From CAYHVK01 sp964360255 (GTDB taxonomy: Bacteria; Bdellovibrionota; Bdellovibrionia; Bdellovibrionales; UBA1609): 64,000 bases of DNA. The DNA lies in the NCBI GenBank assembly GCA_964360255.1, contig CAYHVK010000002.1, positions 1 to 64,000 on the forward strand. Reading direction: 5' to 3'. A program made the position numbers and the translations under genes. Below, piece by piece: positions 8,617-17,042 of this stretch; the first letter of the stretch is position 1; each line of letters starts with the position of its first letter. The notes beneath the pieces were generated by a model. The model did not search any database. It saw only the letters and a list, made by a program, of their open reading frames with translations, and had not been told where the DNA came from.

Positions 8617-9681
8617 TCAATAGCAGATGGCTGATTTTTTATCGTACTCGCTGGCCATATCAGTTTTTCCAGCTTTGAATAATTTGGCCGACGCCGCCCG
8701 CATTTCATTGTATGCCACTTTTGTTTTATCTAATTTACAAGCCTGCTCAAAATGCACAAGGGCCTTTTTTAAATCATTTGATTCATAGAGGCTCTGCGCT
8801 AAAGCTAATTGTGAGCGGGCTGAGTCCGATTTAATTTTAACAGCTTTGGTGAGATAGCGAACAGCTGTCGCGTAATTCTTTTGATAGAAGTAGTATTCCC
8901 CTGTTGCAAACTGCACAAATTCAGATTTACCAAATTGACGAGCGGCATTTCGGTAAACATTTTCGGCGGCTTGTTTGCGATCTTGATTATCTAAACTCTG
9001 AGCTAAGTAAATATGATTTTCAGGAGTGTTGCGGCTTTTCGAAATAGCGGAGCGGCAAGTTTTCTCAGCTTCAGCTAAGAATCCACCTTCAGACATAAGC
9101 TGGCATTGCGTATTTATAAATTCTGGTTTGGGCCCGAAAGCCACAATCATTTGCGCTAAGATCGTTCGGCTCTCGTACTGATCTTTACTGTCCATGGCAA
9201 TAGTGAGAATGCCTTTGTAGCTCGGTAAATGCTGAGGGGCAAAACCAATGGCTTTACGATAATTTTCGACAGCCTCTGTAGTTTGTTTATTTTTTCGATA
9301 AGCTTCGCCCAATAAAAAATAAGGGCGAAAACGCTGTGGTTCTTTTTGCTCGAAAAGCTGAAGTGTACGAATAGCATTGATGTAATCATTCTGTGCTTGC
9401 TGAGCTTCACTCAATAAGACCAATCCATCCCCATCAATTTCATTAGAATAAGGACCTAAAAGATCGACCACCTTTTTGTAGTCTTTTTTATTCATGTAGA
9501 TTTGGCCCAATTTACGACGCGAAAGCTTATCTTGAGGTTGTTTTTTGATCTTGGCTTCAAGTGTAGCCGCCGTCTCTTTCTTCTTAGGAGCCGCACTAAC
9601 GGGCACGGCAAGCCCCATTAAGCTGGCAGTCATAGCACTGATGGCAATGCTCGTGAGAGCGAAACGGACAAGAAAAGTCAT
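8617..9681 (-). CDS. exported TPR-repeat protein
   Basis: The protein has 354 residues, with a signal peptide ending near VSAA and then about seven tetratricopeptide-like helical repeats. Typical stretches are YFLLGEAYRKNKQTTEAVEN and EFVQFATGEYYFYQKNYATA. TPR arrays bind other proteins; a periplasmic scaffold role in envelope assembly is plausible but not shown. There is no enzymatic motif. The stop codon abuts that of the convergent S41 protease. The ATG at 9681 has no obvious ribosome-binding site. Confidence 0.8.
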   Translation of the reverse strand: MTFLVRFALTSIAISAMTASLMGLAVPVSAAPKKKETAATLEAKIKKQPQDKLSRRKLGQIYMNKKDYKKVVDLLGPYSNEIDGDGLVLLSEAQQAQNDYINAIRTLQLFEQKEPQRFRPYFLLGEAYRKNKQTTEAVENYRKAIGFAPQHLPSYKGILTIAMDSKDQYESRTILAQMIVAFGPKPEFINTQCQLMSEGGFLAEAEKTCRSAISKSRNTPENHIYLAQSLDNQDRKQAAENVYRNAARQFGKSEFVQFATGEYYFYQKNYATAVRYLTKAVKIKSDSARSQLALAQSLYESNDLKKALVHFEQACKLDKTKVAYNEMRAASAKLFKAGKTDMASEYDKKSAICY

Positions 9682-9919
9682 ATCATCTATTTTATGCTCA
9701 GGACCTTGAATGTCTCAAGCTGGATCACTTTTTTACCGATAATCAATATGTAAGGGATAGCCCCTCGCGACGTTTGTCGGGATTGTCAAATGTGACGACA
9801 GCTGCTCATGAGGATGCGTATAAGGGCGAAATTTGCATTTAAAAAGCGAATTACGACCATATAGCGGGCACAGGTTTCGCATCTCTTACCTCTACAAGCT
9901 TTTTAAATAAGGGGGAGCT

Positions 9920-10570
9920 ATGGACCGTCCCAATTTGATACAATTTCCGGTTGATAAAACACGGAAATCAAGAGAAGACGTAACTGTGCAGCTCTCAATT
10001 AATTCATTAACTGATCGTCGCCGTATCGGCTTTGTCTTATCACTCATGTCAGTAGTGATGATGGCGATTTATTTAAATCCACAAGCGCAGAATAATTATG
10101 ATGTTGTCCGCTACTCTCCGGGTGGTGGTCGTATGATCGCGTCTGTTGATGGTTCTGAATCATCTTTCTTTCGTAATGAAGCTCTTGAAGTGAAGTTAGC
10201 TGAAGAGCTCGCGAAGCCTTCACGTATTCCTGCAAGTATGGGTCGTCAGCCCACGTCTGAAGACCATCTGCGTGATGAAGATTTGAATAGCCAATATCGC
10301 TTTGTGTATCGTGATCGTTTTATCTCTGAAATTCGTTTAGCAGAAGGCCAAGGCCTGAACTATAAAGCGGTTGAGATTAAAGACCGTAAAGGTCTTCTTG
10401 AGAAGTATAAAGCGCTCTTCTACGCCGATGCTGAGCGCGTAGAGCCACAAGTTTCTGATGGAAATCTTCGTGAAGAGACTTACGCTTTTATCAAAAACGA
10501 ACAAGTCCTAGGTCGAGCCCATATTAAGCTGGATCGCGGCGGGTCGTTTTATTCACTCGAGATAAAGTAG
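9920..10570 (+). CDS. single-pass membrane protein, unknown function
   Basis: The protein has 216 residues. The start is supported by GGGGGAG just upstream. A 33-residue cytoplasmic, Lys/Arg-rich N-terminus precedes one TM segment (about 36-54, GFVLSLMSVVMMAIYL). The rest is a hydrophilic, probably periplasmic domain with an acidic/basic mixed region and a beta-rich end. No family is recognised. It lies 90 bp upstream of the RDD-rhomboid pair on the same strand, so a common membrane-related role is possible. A small hairpin (GACCTC-GCTT-GAGGTC, 10582-10597) without a T-tract separates them. Confidence 0.75.
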   Translation: MDRPNLIQFPVDKTRKSREDVTVQLSINSLTDRRRIGFVLSLMSVVMMAIYLNPQAQNNYDVVRYSPGGGRMIASVDGSESSFFRNEALEVKLAEELAKPSRIPASMGRQPTSEDHLRDEDLNSQYRFVYRDRFISEIRLAEGQGLNYKAVEIKDRKGLLEKYKALFYADAERVEPQVSDGNLREETYAFIKNEQVLGRAHIKLDRGGSFYSLEIK

Positions 10571-10660
10571 TCCTACGTCTCGACCTCGCTTGAGGTCTGG
10601 TGTCATTAAAAACTCGCAAAATGTCGTAATTCAAAAGTCTGTACTGGCCGATAGGTCGGT

Positions 10661-12595
10661 ATGGTTGTTAGAGATCAAACTACAGAAAATGATTTAAGCC
10701 TAGTCAGAACTGAAGAGCTGGATGCCCGTTTGGCGTCTCCGCTTCATCGCTTTGCTGCGTTTGTGATTGATTACTACATCATCGTCTGGCCGATTATCCT
10801 CTTGGCGGTAAGTCCACTCGTTCGCTCAATGAAGCTTTCAATGATGGTCGGCGATGACTATGAGTCCAATGTGGCTTTGATCACAACTTGGATCGTAGGT
10901 TGGTTTTTAATTCTATTCTATCAAGCTGTCTGTCTTTCATTCTGGGGTGCGACTCCGGGTATGAAAATCATGAAGCTCGAAATCGTGAATCTTTGGAATC
11001 ACAACACGCGTCCAACTTTAGTTGGTGCTTTCTCTCGTGCGTTCTTTTGGTCGATGGGTTTTATATTTTTTGGTATTCCGTTCTTGGGTATTTTTGCCGA
11101 TCCTCGTCGTCGCGCATTTCATGACCGTGCTTTAAATACAGTTGTTTTAACAACGAGAAGTCGTTATGCCGTAAAAGCGCCGGGTCTTACTGAAATGTTA
11201 GTTACACGCACAGTCACCTGGATGTTTGTTGGCTCACTTCTTATTGGGTTTATTTCAACTTTGCTTTATGAAGCTAAAAAAGGTGATCTTAAAAATAAAG
11301 TTTCACTCAGCGAACGTCTCGGACGTGAAGATGCCGCTTGTGCGGGTCTCAATGAGGCTTACGAAAATTGGCCCCAAGAAAATGGTGAAATTGCTTCTCG
11401 TCTCAGTGTAGCCATGGCTCTTTTTGCAGCAGAGCAAATTGAGAGGGAATGTTTAGAAAAAGAGGCGCGCAATCCATTCTTAGATGAAAAAGATGTAGCG
11501 TTAAGTTATCTTGCGAAATCTTTTATCCACGCTGACAATCAAGAGCTGTCCGATCTTTATCTCGAGCAAGTTTGTCATGATGCTGATAGTAAAAGTGAAG
11601 ACTGCGTACTCGCCGAAGTTATCGAAGCGATGTCGAATGAAGATTACGCTGTTATTGATCAGAAATTCAGTGAGCTCAGTCCGCATGGAAGAGTTTATTC
11701 TAAAGTTTGGGCTCTCAGGCAATATTTACGTGAAGAACGTTATGAAGAAGCCAGCGATTATCTCGACGGTTTGCCGGATGATTTAACTTTAGGTCATTTT
11801 TCTGTCCCATCACGCGTGAAAGTACTTTGGGGGCTTAAGAAGCCTGAGGCGGCTCGCCAAGCAGCACGTACCGCTTACGACACTTTACCAGCAAAAGATA
11901 AAACTGATCTTTCAGGTTGGATGTGTTTTGAAGAGATGTCGCAAAGCTGTGAGCAAACGACGCAAAAGAGCTGCCAGATTTTTGGGCGCGCAACTGAGCA
12001 AGACGATCGCATGGGTCGTGATTTGTTGCCAGCTCTTACAATGTTTAAAATGGCTGAATGCAGTGAAAATAAAACTGAAGGTTATCAAAAGCTTCTTCAG
12101 GGTCTACTTCACAGCGAAGTAAAAAATTTAGTGCAGGCGACGGCTGAAAATGATTACGCAGGCTTGCGCAAAATGCTTTTACGATCGAAACCTTATGAAG
12201 AAATTGAGAACGAAGTTGCTGATGAGGCGGCCCTAGTTTTGGCTGAAACAACAAAGGACGATACAGATATGAGCTTAATTCAAGAAGTTTGGTCTGAAAA
12301 GTCTTACGGTTTACGTTGGGAGCAAATCGGCCTTAAGCTTTTCAGTTTCTGGCAGAGCAAAAAAGATTGGCTTCAGGCAGTCAAAGTCGGTGAAAAATTA
12401 GCTCCGTCTTTACGTGAAGATGAATTCTTACAAGAGTACGCAGTTACGCTTTATAAAGCGGGAATGAAAAAAGAAGCGGTCGAACTGGTGGCCGATATTG
12501 AAAGTATGACTCTCAAATCTGAAACTGAACGTCAGCCTGCAAGCCAAGATGATTACGAAGAGCTCCTCAAACTTATTGAGGAAAAAGAGAAATGA
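10661..12595 (+). CDS. RDD-family membrane protein with long helical-repeat C-terminal region
   Basis: The protein has 644 residues. Residues about 25-165 form an RDD domain: Arg-Phe-Ala-Ala near residue 30 and Asp-Tyr in TM1, a second TM, GMKIMKLEIV, and ADPRRRAFHDRALNT. A further TM lies at about 185-203. From 215 onward it is soluble and helical, with paired-helix units like TPR/Sel1 repeats (for example AVKVGEKLAPSLREDEFLQE). RDD proteins are poorly characterised membrane proteins; some are linked to ion transport. The stop overlaps the start of the rhomboid gene by 4 bp (ATGA), so the two are co-translated. GCCGATAG at 10647-10654 resembles a FliA -10, but it would make a leaderless transcript. 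Confidence 0.85.
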   Translation: MVVRDQTTENDLSLVRTEELDARLASPLHRFAAFVIDYYIIVWPIILLAVSPLVRSMKLSMMVGDDYESNVALITTWIVGWFLILFYQAVCLSFWGATPGMKIMKLEIVNLWNHNTRPTLVGAFSRAFFWSMGFIFFGIPFLGIFADPRRRAFHDRALNTVVLTTRSRYAVKAPGLTEMLVTRTVTWMFVGSLLIGFISTLLYEAKKGDLKNKVSLSERLGREDAACAGLNEAYENWPQENGEIASRLSVAMALFAAEQIERECLEKEARNPFLDEKDVALSYLAKSFIHADNQELSDLYLEQVCHDADSKSEDCVLAEVIEAMSNEDYAVIDQKFSELSPHGRVYSKVWALRQYLREERYEEASDYLDGLPDDLTLGHFSVPSRVKVLWGLKKPEAARQAARTAYDTLPAKDKTDLSGWMCFEEMSQSCEQTTQKSCQIFGRATEQDDRMGRDLLPALTMFKMAECSENKTEGYQKLLQGLLHSEVKNLVQATAENDYAGLRKMLLRSKPYEEIENEVADEAALVLAETTKDDTDMSLIQEVWSEKSYGLRWEQIGLKLFSFWQSKKDWLQAVKVGEKLAPSLREDEFLQEYAVTLYKAGMKKEAVELVADIESMTLKSETERQPASQDDYEELLKLIEEKEK

Positions 12596-13623
12596 TTATC
12601 CCGTTTTTTAATGGCTTGATGAGTCCGATGCGCGCACCAATGACTTGGATCATTATTTTCATTAATCTTTTTATTCTCGTTCTTACGCAAATTAATATGT
12701 CAGATATTCAAAATCGACTTGAAGATCTAGCTGAAAATGAAGAACTTTCGCAGATCCAAGGACGTATTTTTGCCTCTTATATTCTTGATAATTCAAATCG
12801 ATATCCTTCTTCTTATCAAAAAATTGCCGAAGAGGCATTGTCGAACTCTGATCACGAAAAAACGGGCCTCTTAGGCGCCTTGGCATTACGCGATAGTTTT
12901 TTTTATTCTGATTCAAATGCCTTTCTGACCACTGATAAAACAGTAAGCGGCACCGACAGCGTTGAGAAAGCTTGGTGGAAAGAAAAATCAAAAGAAGTCC
13001 TGCTGATTCGTCATGCTCATGCCGGATACGCCCTTGGTATCACTGAAGAGAGTCGCAGTCCGCTTCAATGGCTCACTTATCAATTTGTTCATAGTGATGA
13101 AATGCACTTCTTTGCCAATATGATCGTATTTCTTATTTTCGGAGCGGCTTTAGAGTCTGTTATCGGTGCCTTGGGCCTTCTTATGGTTTTTGTCATTTCA
13201 GGTTTAGGTGCGGCCCTTGTTTATTTGGTGATCGATGATGTATCTGCGATTCCTTTGATTGGCGCCAGTGGAGCTGTCAGCGGCGTCGTCGCGCTTTTCT
13301 GCGTTTTATTCTGGAATCACGGTCTGCGAAATTTCTATTTTCTATTTGTGCCAGCACGTGGTTACATGGGTTTCGTTTATGTGCCTGGCTGGCTGGTCTT
13401 GCTACTATGGATTATTGCTGATTTAGCTGGATTTTTGTCGACGCCCGGAGAGCTTGGTGGAGTCGCCCATTCGGCTCATTTAGGTGGAGAGCTTTGCGGG
13501 CTTATAATGGCCTTTGGTTTTATGATTTATTTTAAATGGAATAAAAAAAGCTGGCGTGAAAAAACCGAGATGAATACCCAGTCCAGAATGTTGGGTGCGA
13601 CTCTAAAAATAGAATCTATTTAG
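12592..13623 (+). CDS. rhomboid-family intramembrane serine protease
   Basis: The protein has 343 residues. The rhomboid core spans about 155-320. It has HxxxN (His172, Asn176) in TM2, the catalytic GASG with Ser226, and His296 in AHSAHLGG, giving the Ser-His dyad. The core cleaves membrane proteins within the bilayer. The N-terminal TM (17-34) and a soluble insert of about 120 residues before the core are additions to the minimal fold; the insert could recognise substrate. It is translationally coupled to the RDD protein (4-bp overlap). Whether the RDD protein is its substrate or partner is unknown. A strong terminator follows. Confidence 0.92.
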   Translation: MIIPFFNGLMSPMRAPMTWIIIFINLFILVLTQINMSDIQNRLEDLAENEELSQIQGRIFASYILDNSNRYPSSYQKIAEEALSNSDHEKTGLLGALALRDSFFYSDSNAFLTTDKTVSGTDSVEKAWWKEKSKEVLLIRHAHAGYALGITEESRSPLQWLTYQFVHSDEMHFFANMIVFLIFGAALESVIGALGLLMVFVISGLGAALVYLVIDDVSAIPLIGASGAVSGVVALFCVLFWNHGLRNFYFLFVPARGYMGFVYVPGWLVLLLWIIADLAGFLSTPGELGGVAHSAHLGGELCGLIMAFGFMIYFKWNKKSWREKTEMNTQSRMLGATLKIESI

Positions 13624-13633
13624 CCGCTTGCTA

Positions 13634-13664
13634 AAAGGCAAGATCTCACGATCTTGCCTTTTTT
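13634..13664 (+). terminator. rho-independent terminator after the rhomboid gene
   Basis: AAAGGCAAGAT, a 6-nt loop and ATCTTGCCTTTTTT form an 11-bp perfect stem with a T-tract. The A-run on the other side lets it also serve the convergent barrel gene ending at 13668. Confidence 0.9.
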
Positions 13665-13667
13665 AAA

Positions 13668-14177
13668 TTAATAAGTATAAGAAACTGCTAAGTTTGAAAG
13701 TTCTTCGGTAAAGCCGACGTCATCGCTGGACCAATTATGAGTTTTCAGCCAGTCGAAACCAAGCCCCCAATTTTGATTGAAATAATAGATCGCACCGAGT
13801 CTCATGCTTGGACCAAATGATGTTTCATCATCACCGCCAGCAGGTGGCTCATCGTGCATAACTACGGTCAAGCCTGGCGCTACATAAACGTCGAATTCTG
13901 TCCTGTCGATAACGTGAATGACGGCCTGTAGACCTAAAAACATTTTTTCGGCTCTATTTGTGTCATCATCTTCATCTGACCAAATAAAAAATCCGCCGAC
14001 ACCTGCATTGCCCATGCGTCTTTCATAATCGACGCCGGCATTAATGGCACCCTGAGTACTGCCGATTAGGCCTCGTACCGTACTTGTTCCGTCCCGCCAT
14101 TTATCAGCCATTGTTTGAGCAAAAGTTGCGCTGGTGAATAAAACTACTGCCAATGCGCAAAATGTTCGCTTCATCAT
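13668..14177 (-). CDS. small outer-membrane barrel protein (OmpW/Omp25-like fold)
   Basis: The protein has 169 residues with a signal peptide (cleavage near TFAQ). Short alternating beta strands follow, and it ends in LAVSYTY, an aromatic C-terminus as in 8-stranded barrels. AAAGGAA upstream of the ATG supports the start. No functional residues are recognised; a structural or adhesion role is possible. It is transcribed convergently with the rhomboid operon and shares its terminator. Confidence 0.75.
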   Translation of the reverse strand: MMKRTFCALAVVLFTSATFAQTMADKWRDGTSTVRGLIGSTQGAINAGVDYERRMGNAGVGGFFIWSDEDDDTNRAEKMFLGLQAVIHVIDRTEFDVYVAPGLTVVMHDEPPAGGDDETSFGPSMRLGAIYYFNQNWGLGFDWLKTHNWSSDDVGFTEELSNLAVSYTY

Positions 14178-14312
14178 GTTGTGTTCCTTTCGTTGGTTTT
14201 AAAAAATCAACATCACTGAATGTTGAGATACGGCGGAGTAAATTAGCAAATCAGAGGCCAAAGCCAAATCGGGGTCCAGCTTCAATTCTATTTTTCATGG
14301 GGTACCACTATG

Positions 14313-14336
14313 CCCCTATATTTTTTTATATAGGGG
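14313..14336. repeat. 9-bp perfect inverted repeat with T6 loop
   Basis: CCCCTATAT, six Ts, ATATAGGGG. It lies in the 260-bp gap between the divergent barrel and DJ-1 genes, about 100 bp before the latter. It could be an operator or a hairpin. No gene ends here, so a terminator role is not obvious. Confidence 0.6.
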
Positions 14337-14438
14337 ACTTTTGACTCAGATATTTTGTGACGGACGGTGTATCTGCACTGGATATGGCATTCACCTTGCT
14401 CTCTACATACACGTCTACAAAAAAGCTAAGGAGGCTTC

Positions 14439-15092
14439 ATGTTTAAATCAGATAAAAAACTAAGGGATAAAAAAGTAGCCATCATTGCAACTCACGGATT
14501 TGAGTTTTCTGAATTATTTGAGCCTAAAAAAGCTCTTGAAGAAGCGGGTGCAAGGGTCGAGATTCTTTCGCGTGAAGCCGGTTCCATTAAAAGCTGGAAA
14601 GACAACAACTGGGGCGAATCGCTGGCCGTGGATAAAGTCATTACTGATGCTCATCCTAGTGACTATGATGCCGTTGTATTACCTGGCGGAGTCATAAATG
14701 CCGACACTTTACGAGCTTGCCGAGATACAAAAATGTTTATGGAAGAGTTCGTCCGTACCGGAAAGCCGATCGCGGCAATCTGCCATGCACCTTGGATTCT
14801 TATTGAAGCCGGCTGTGTAGATGGGCGTCGACTCACTTCTTATAAATCATTAAAGTCCGATCTTATCAATGCGGGCGCGTATTGGGCTGATGAAGAGGTG
14901 ATTGTAGACAACGGTCTCGTGACAAGTCGTACGCCAAAAGATTTACCGGCCTTTAATAAAAAAATGATTGAAGAGTTTGCGGAGGGTCGAAACGCCGAAG
15001 CTGCTCAACGAGCTGAAATTGATCAAGCGGTTAAGCCAAAATCAGACACTGATGTAGAAACTTATTATAATTCTCAAAATAGTATTTGGTAG
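14439..15092 (+). CDS. DJ-1/PfpI-family protein
   Basis: The protein has 217 residues. The start is supported by AAGGAGG 6 bp upstream. It has the DJ-1/PfpI core: strand KVAIIATHGFEFSELFEP with the conserved Glu, VVLPGG, and the nucleophile elbow AAICHAPW with Cys115-His116. The late region TSRTPKDLPAFNKKMIEEF is typical of PfpI/YhbO-type deglycase or stress proteins. A C-terminal extension of about 30 residues (Asp/Glu/Gln-rich, ending NSQNSIW) goes beyond the usual length. It probably repairs or hydrolyses glycated or damaged proteins under stress, but activities in this family vary. The next gene follows after 12 bp, suggesting one operon. Confidence 0.9.
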   Translation: MFKSDKKLRDKKVAIIATHGFEFSELFEPKKALEEAGARVEILSREAGSIKSWKDNNWGESLAVDKVITDAHPSDYDAVVLPGGVINADTLRACRDTKMFMEEFVRTGKPIAAICHAPWILIEAGCVDGRRLTSYKSLKSDLINAGAYWADEEVIVDNGLVTSRTPKDLPAFNKKMIEEFAEGRNAEAAQRAEIDQAVKPKSDTDVETYYNSQNSIW

Positions 15093-15104
15093 AAAGAGGT
15101 AAAA

Positions 15105-15617
15105 ATGAAAAAGAACATTTTAAAAACGTTTCTCTTCGCTAGCACACTCGGGCTTTCATTGGCGGTGTGCGCAGCAGCAGGAACAATTACAACCAATAAT
15201 CCTACAGGCTCAGCCGCAACAAATCCGCAAACACCAACAAATAGCACAACGACTTCAGTGGCTCCCGGTCGCTCAGGTGCCAATCAGATCGGTAATACTG
15301 GTGACACGCTGGACATGAGTCGATCTTCAATGCGCACTACAAACCCACCGCTATCGACAGCACCTCCTGCAACTTTACCAATGGCTCAACCGCAATCGGT
15401 TGATCCTGCTAATCGTGCTAACCCAACTCTGAATGAAGCACAGCGCAGAGCGAGAATTCAGCAGCCTTACCAGAATGCAGAGGTATGTCGTGATGATGAT
15501 GCCGCTTGCCTAAGGCGTCGTAGTGAGCAGCTCAGACGCAACACGCCTTTTGAGAATCGCATTCCGCCAACTCCAGGTTCATCAATCACTAATCCAGATG
15601 GATCACTTCGCCAGTAA
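15105..15617 (+). CDS. small secreted Thr/Pro/Asn-rich protein, unknown
   Basis: The protein has 170 residues with a signal peptide (MKKNILKTFLFASTLGLSLA, cleavage near CAAAG). The mature part is low-complexity: Thr, Asn, Pro and Ser rich to about residue 110, then an Arg-rich region with a Cys pair (CRDDDAACLRRR). AGAGGT precedes the ATG. It has no known domain and may be a natively disordered periplasmic or surface protein. It follows the DJ-1 gene by 12 bp. The stop codon is embedded in the repeat at 15616-15645. Confidence 0.75.
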   Translation: MKKNILKTFLFASTLGLSLAVCAAAGTITTNNPTGSAATNPQTPTNSTTTSVAPGRSGANQIGNTGDTLDMSRSSMRTTNPPLSTAPPATLPMAQPQSVDPANRANPTLNEAQRRARIQQPYQNAEVCRDDDAACLRRRSEQLRRNTPFENRIPPTPGSSITNPDGSLRQ

Positions 15618-15645
15618 AGGTGCCCGGTTGCTAATCGGTGCTGCG
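15616..15645 (+). repeat. 30-nt dispersed repeat directly after a stop codon, copy 1
   Basis: It begins in the TAA stop of the preceding gene: AAAGGTGCCCGGTT, then a variable part, then GTGCTGCG. 26 of 30 bases match the copy at 57286-57315, which also begins within a TAA stop. Confidence 0.75.
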
Positions 15646-15877
15646 ACCTGACATAAAAAATATTTCATGTCGCAAATTTGAACTTAAAATGTCGAGAATT
15701 AGGACGTGAATTTTATAAGATGTAATAGCGAAGAGATGAAGGTTGGCAAAGAGCTTGCAGTAATTAATTCCAACTTTGCGATGAGACGAAATGCGAAAGC
15801 GGATTGTCAAAATCAAAAAGTAAGCAGAGGTACACACTTAAAACCCAGTGTTTTCAAGTCTGAAACTCTCGCGAAAG

Positions 15878-15908
15878 GCCATCACCTCGTGTGATGGCTT
15901 TTTTTTTG
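15878..15908 (+). terminator. rho-independent terminator in a 300-bp gap
   Basis: GCCATCAC and GTGATGGC pair around a short loop and are followed by nine Ts. It lies 260 bp after the last + strand gene, so either a long 3' UTR or an unannotated small RNA ends here. The rest of 15618-15917 shows no credible gene: an ORF at 15706-15894 lacks an RBS and runs into the terminator. Confidence 0.8.
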
Positions 15909-15917
15909 TAAAAAGGG

Positions 15918-16589
15918 CTAAAGTGCTTTCTCTGGTGGTCGGCGAAGAACGGTTTTTTCTAATACATTACGCATTTTCGAATCTTTCGGCATAAATTTAT
16001 TCACGATTTTCATCGCGTCTTTTTCACTCATATCATTCGATTGCAGCCATAGCTTTTCGTAAAGAGACTCCGTGGCACCCACGGCTAGGGATGGAAACGC
16101 TCCATCATCCACTTCACCAAACCCCACAATTAAAAATCTTTGAAAGAGTTCTTTCATCGCTTTGTTATAAGCGCCTTCATAAAATTTGCCTTGTAGATGA
16201 GTGAGCTTCTTAATTTCTTTTGTCGAGAGAGGAGAGTTCATCTCAAGTTGACGTAAAATCATATGGGCTTCGCGCGACAAAGGCGGGAACTTTTCTGAGC
16301 GCCGAGCTAGTGTGAGTAGAGCCGTAAAAAGTTCTCGCGAAAAGAAAGTGGCGCGGCCCTGATACCATTTTGAATAGACCACTTCTTTGCAATCTGAGAG
16401 CTTCTTCATGCGGTACCACATATTAGCGACCTTGTTGTCGCCACCAGAATCCCACTCCCAACGCATTTGGCTTTTTGGATGGAGTCGGCGCCACAGAGAA
16501 TCAGGTTCTTTCGCATTCTTAATAGGAAAGACGAGCAAAGCTCCGGCCTCGTCAATTTGCTCAATAGATTTTCGAAAATTCTTATCCAT
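15918..16589 (-). CDS. AlkZ-related/YcaQ-like winged-helix protein (tentative)
   Basis: The protein has 223 residues. The pattern SLWRRLHP, then WEWDSGGDNKVANMWYRMK, then VVYSKWYQGRATFFSRE, then a winged-helix-like region (SREAHMILRQLEMNSPLSTK), resembles the short AlkZ-related family. That family is distantly linked to the HTH_42/YcaQ crosslink glycosylases. It lacks the full-length glycosylase architecture (about 400 residues), so enzyme activity is uncertain. No RBS is obvious before the ATG. Downstream is only the + strand terminator; upstream (16626) is a co-directional lipoprotein gene. Confidence 0.5.
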   Translation of the reverse strand: MDKNFRKSIEQIDEAGALLVFPIKNAKEPDSLWRRLHPKSQMRWEWDSGGDNKVANMWYRMKKLSDCKEVVYSKWYQGRATFFSRELFTALLTLARRSEKFPPLSREAHMILRQLEMNSPLSTKEIKKLTHLQGKFYEGAYNKAMKELFQRFLIVGFGEVDDGAFPSLAVGATESLYEKLWLQSNDMSEKDAMKIVNKFMPKDSKMRNVLEKTVLRRPPEKAL

Positions 16590-16625
16590 AGAATATTAAG
16601 CGTGCAAGAAGCTCGCCTTTACACT

Positions 16626-17024
16626 TTATTTCTTTTTTGTTTCTCTAGCTTCGTCAGTAAATATGAAAGGAAATATAACTTTTGCGATTTGCCCTTTAGG
16701 AGGCGCCTCAAACTTTACTTTTTCAAGAGACTTCGCCATGCATTTACCGAAATCTTCATCACCCGTTGAATTATACTTAGTTTCAATGCGTGAAGTTTTG
16801 CCGTCGTCGCCGATCTCCCAGGCGAGTTCGATTTTTCCTTTAGTGGTGGGATTTCTCTCTAAAGCTTCATCATAGCAGCCATGAAAGGCTTTACGATTTT
16901 CACGGATTTTACGGCGAATCGCTTCTTTATCGATTCTAGCTTCGGTGGGCTGAAGGGTCGCCGGTGTGGCGCAGCCAGCCGTTGCAAGAGATGTGATCAC
17001 AAATAGAAAACTAAAAAGTTTCAT
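16626..17024 (-). CDS. AgmX/PglI C-terminal-type lipoprotein
   Basis: The protein has 132 residues from the ATG at 17024, which has GAAGGA 7 bp upstream; an ATG 15 bp earlier has no RBS. A lipoprotein signal ends at a Cys in TAGC. The mature part has the pattern IRENRKAFHGCYDEALERNP, then KGKIELAWEIGDDGKTSRIE, then FGKCMAKSLEKVKFEAPPKG. This is the AgmX/PglI C-terminal (TonB-C-like) domain common in myxobacteria and Bdellovibrio relatives, and its two Cys are probably disulfide-bonded. It is usually a periplasmic interaction module of gliding or envelope proteins. It lies 18 bp downstream of putA on the same strand. Confidence 0.8.
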   Translation of the reverse strand: MKLFSFLFVITSLATAGCATPATLQPTEARIDKEAIRRKIRENRKAFHGCYDEALERNPTTKGKIELAWEIGDDGKTSRIETKYNSTGDEDFGKCMAKSLEKVKFEAPPKGQIAKVIFPFIFTDEARETKKK

Positions 17025-17042
17025 ATCTAAATCCTTCAAATT

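Noticed and set aside
15706..15894. 62-codon + strand ORF before the terminator at 15878
   Set aside because: No RBS, the stop lies inside the terminator stem, and the composition is not protein-like. The region may encode a small RNA instead.
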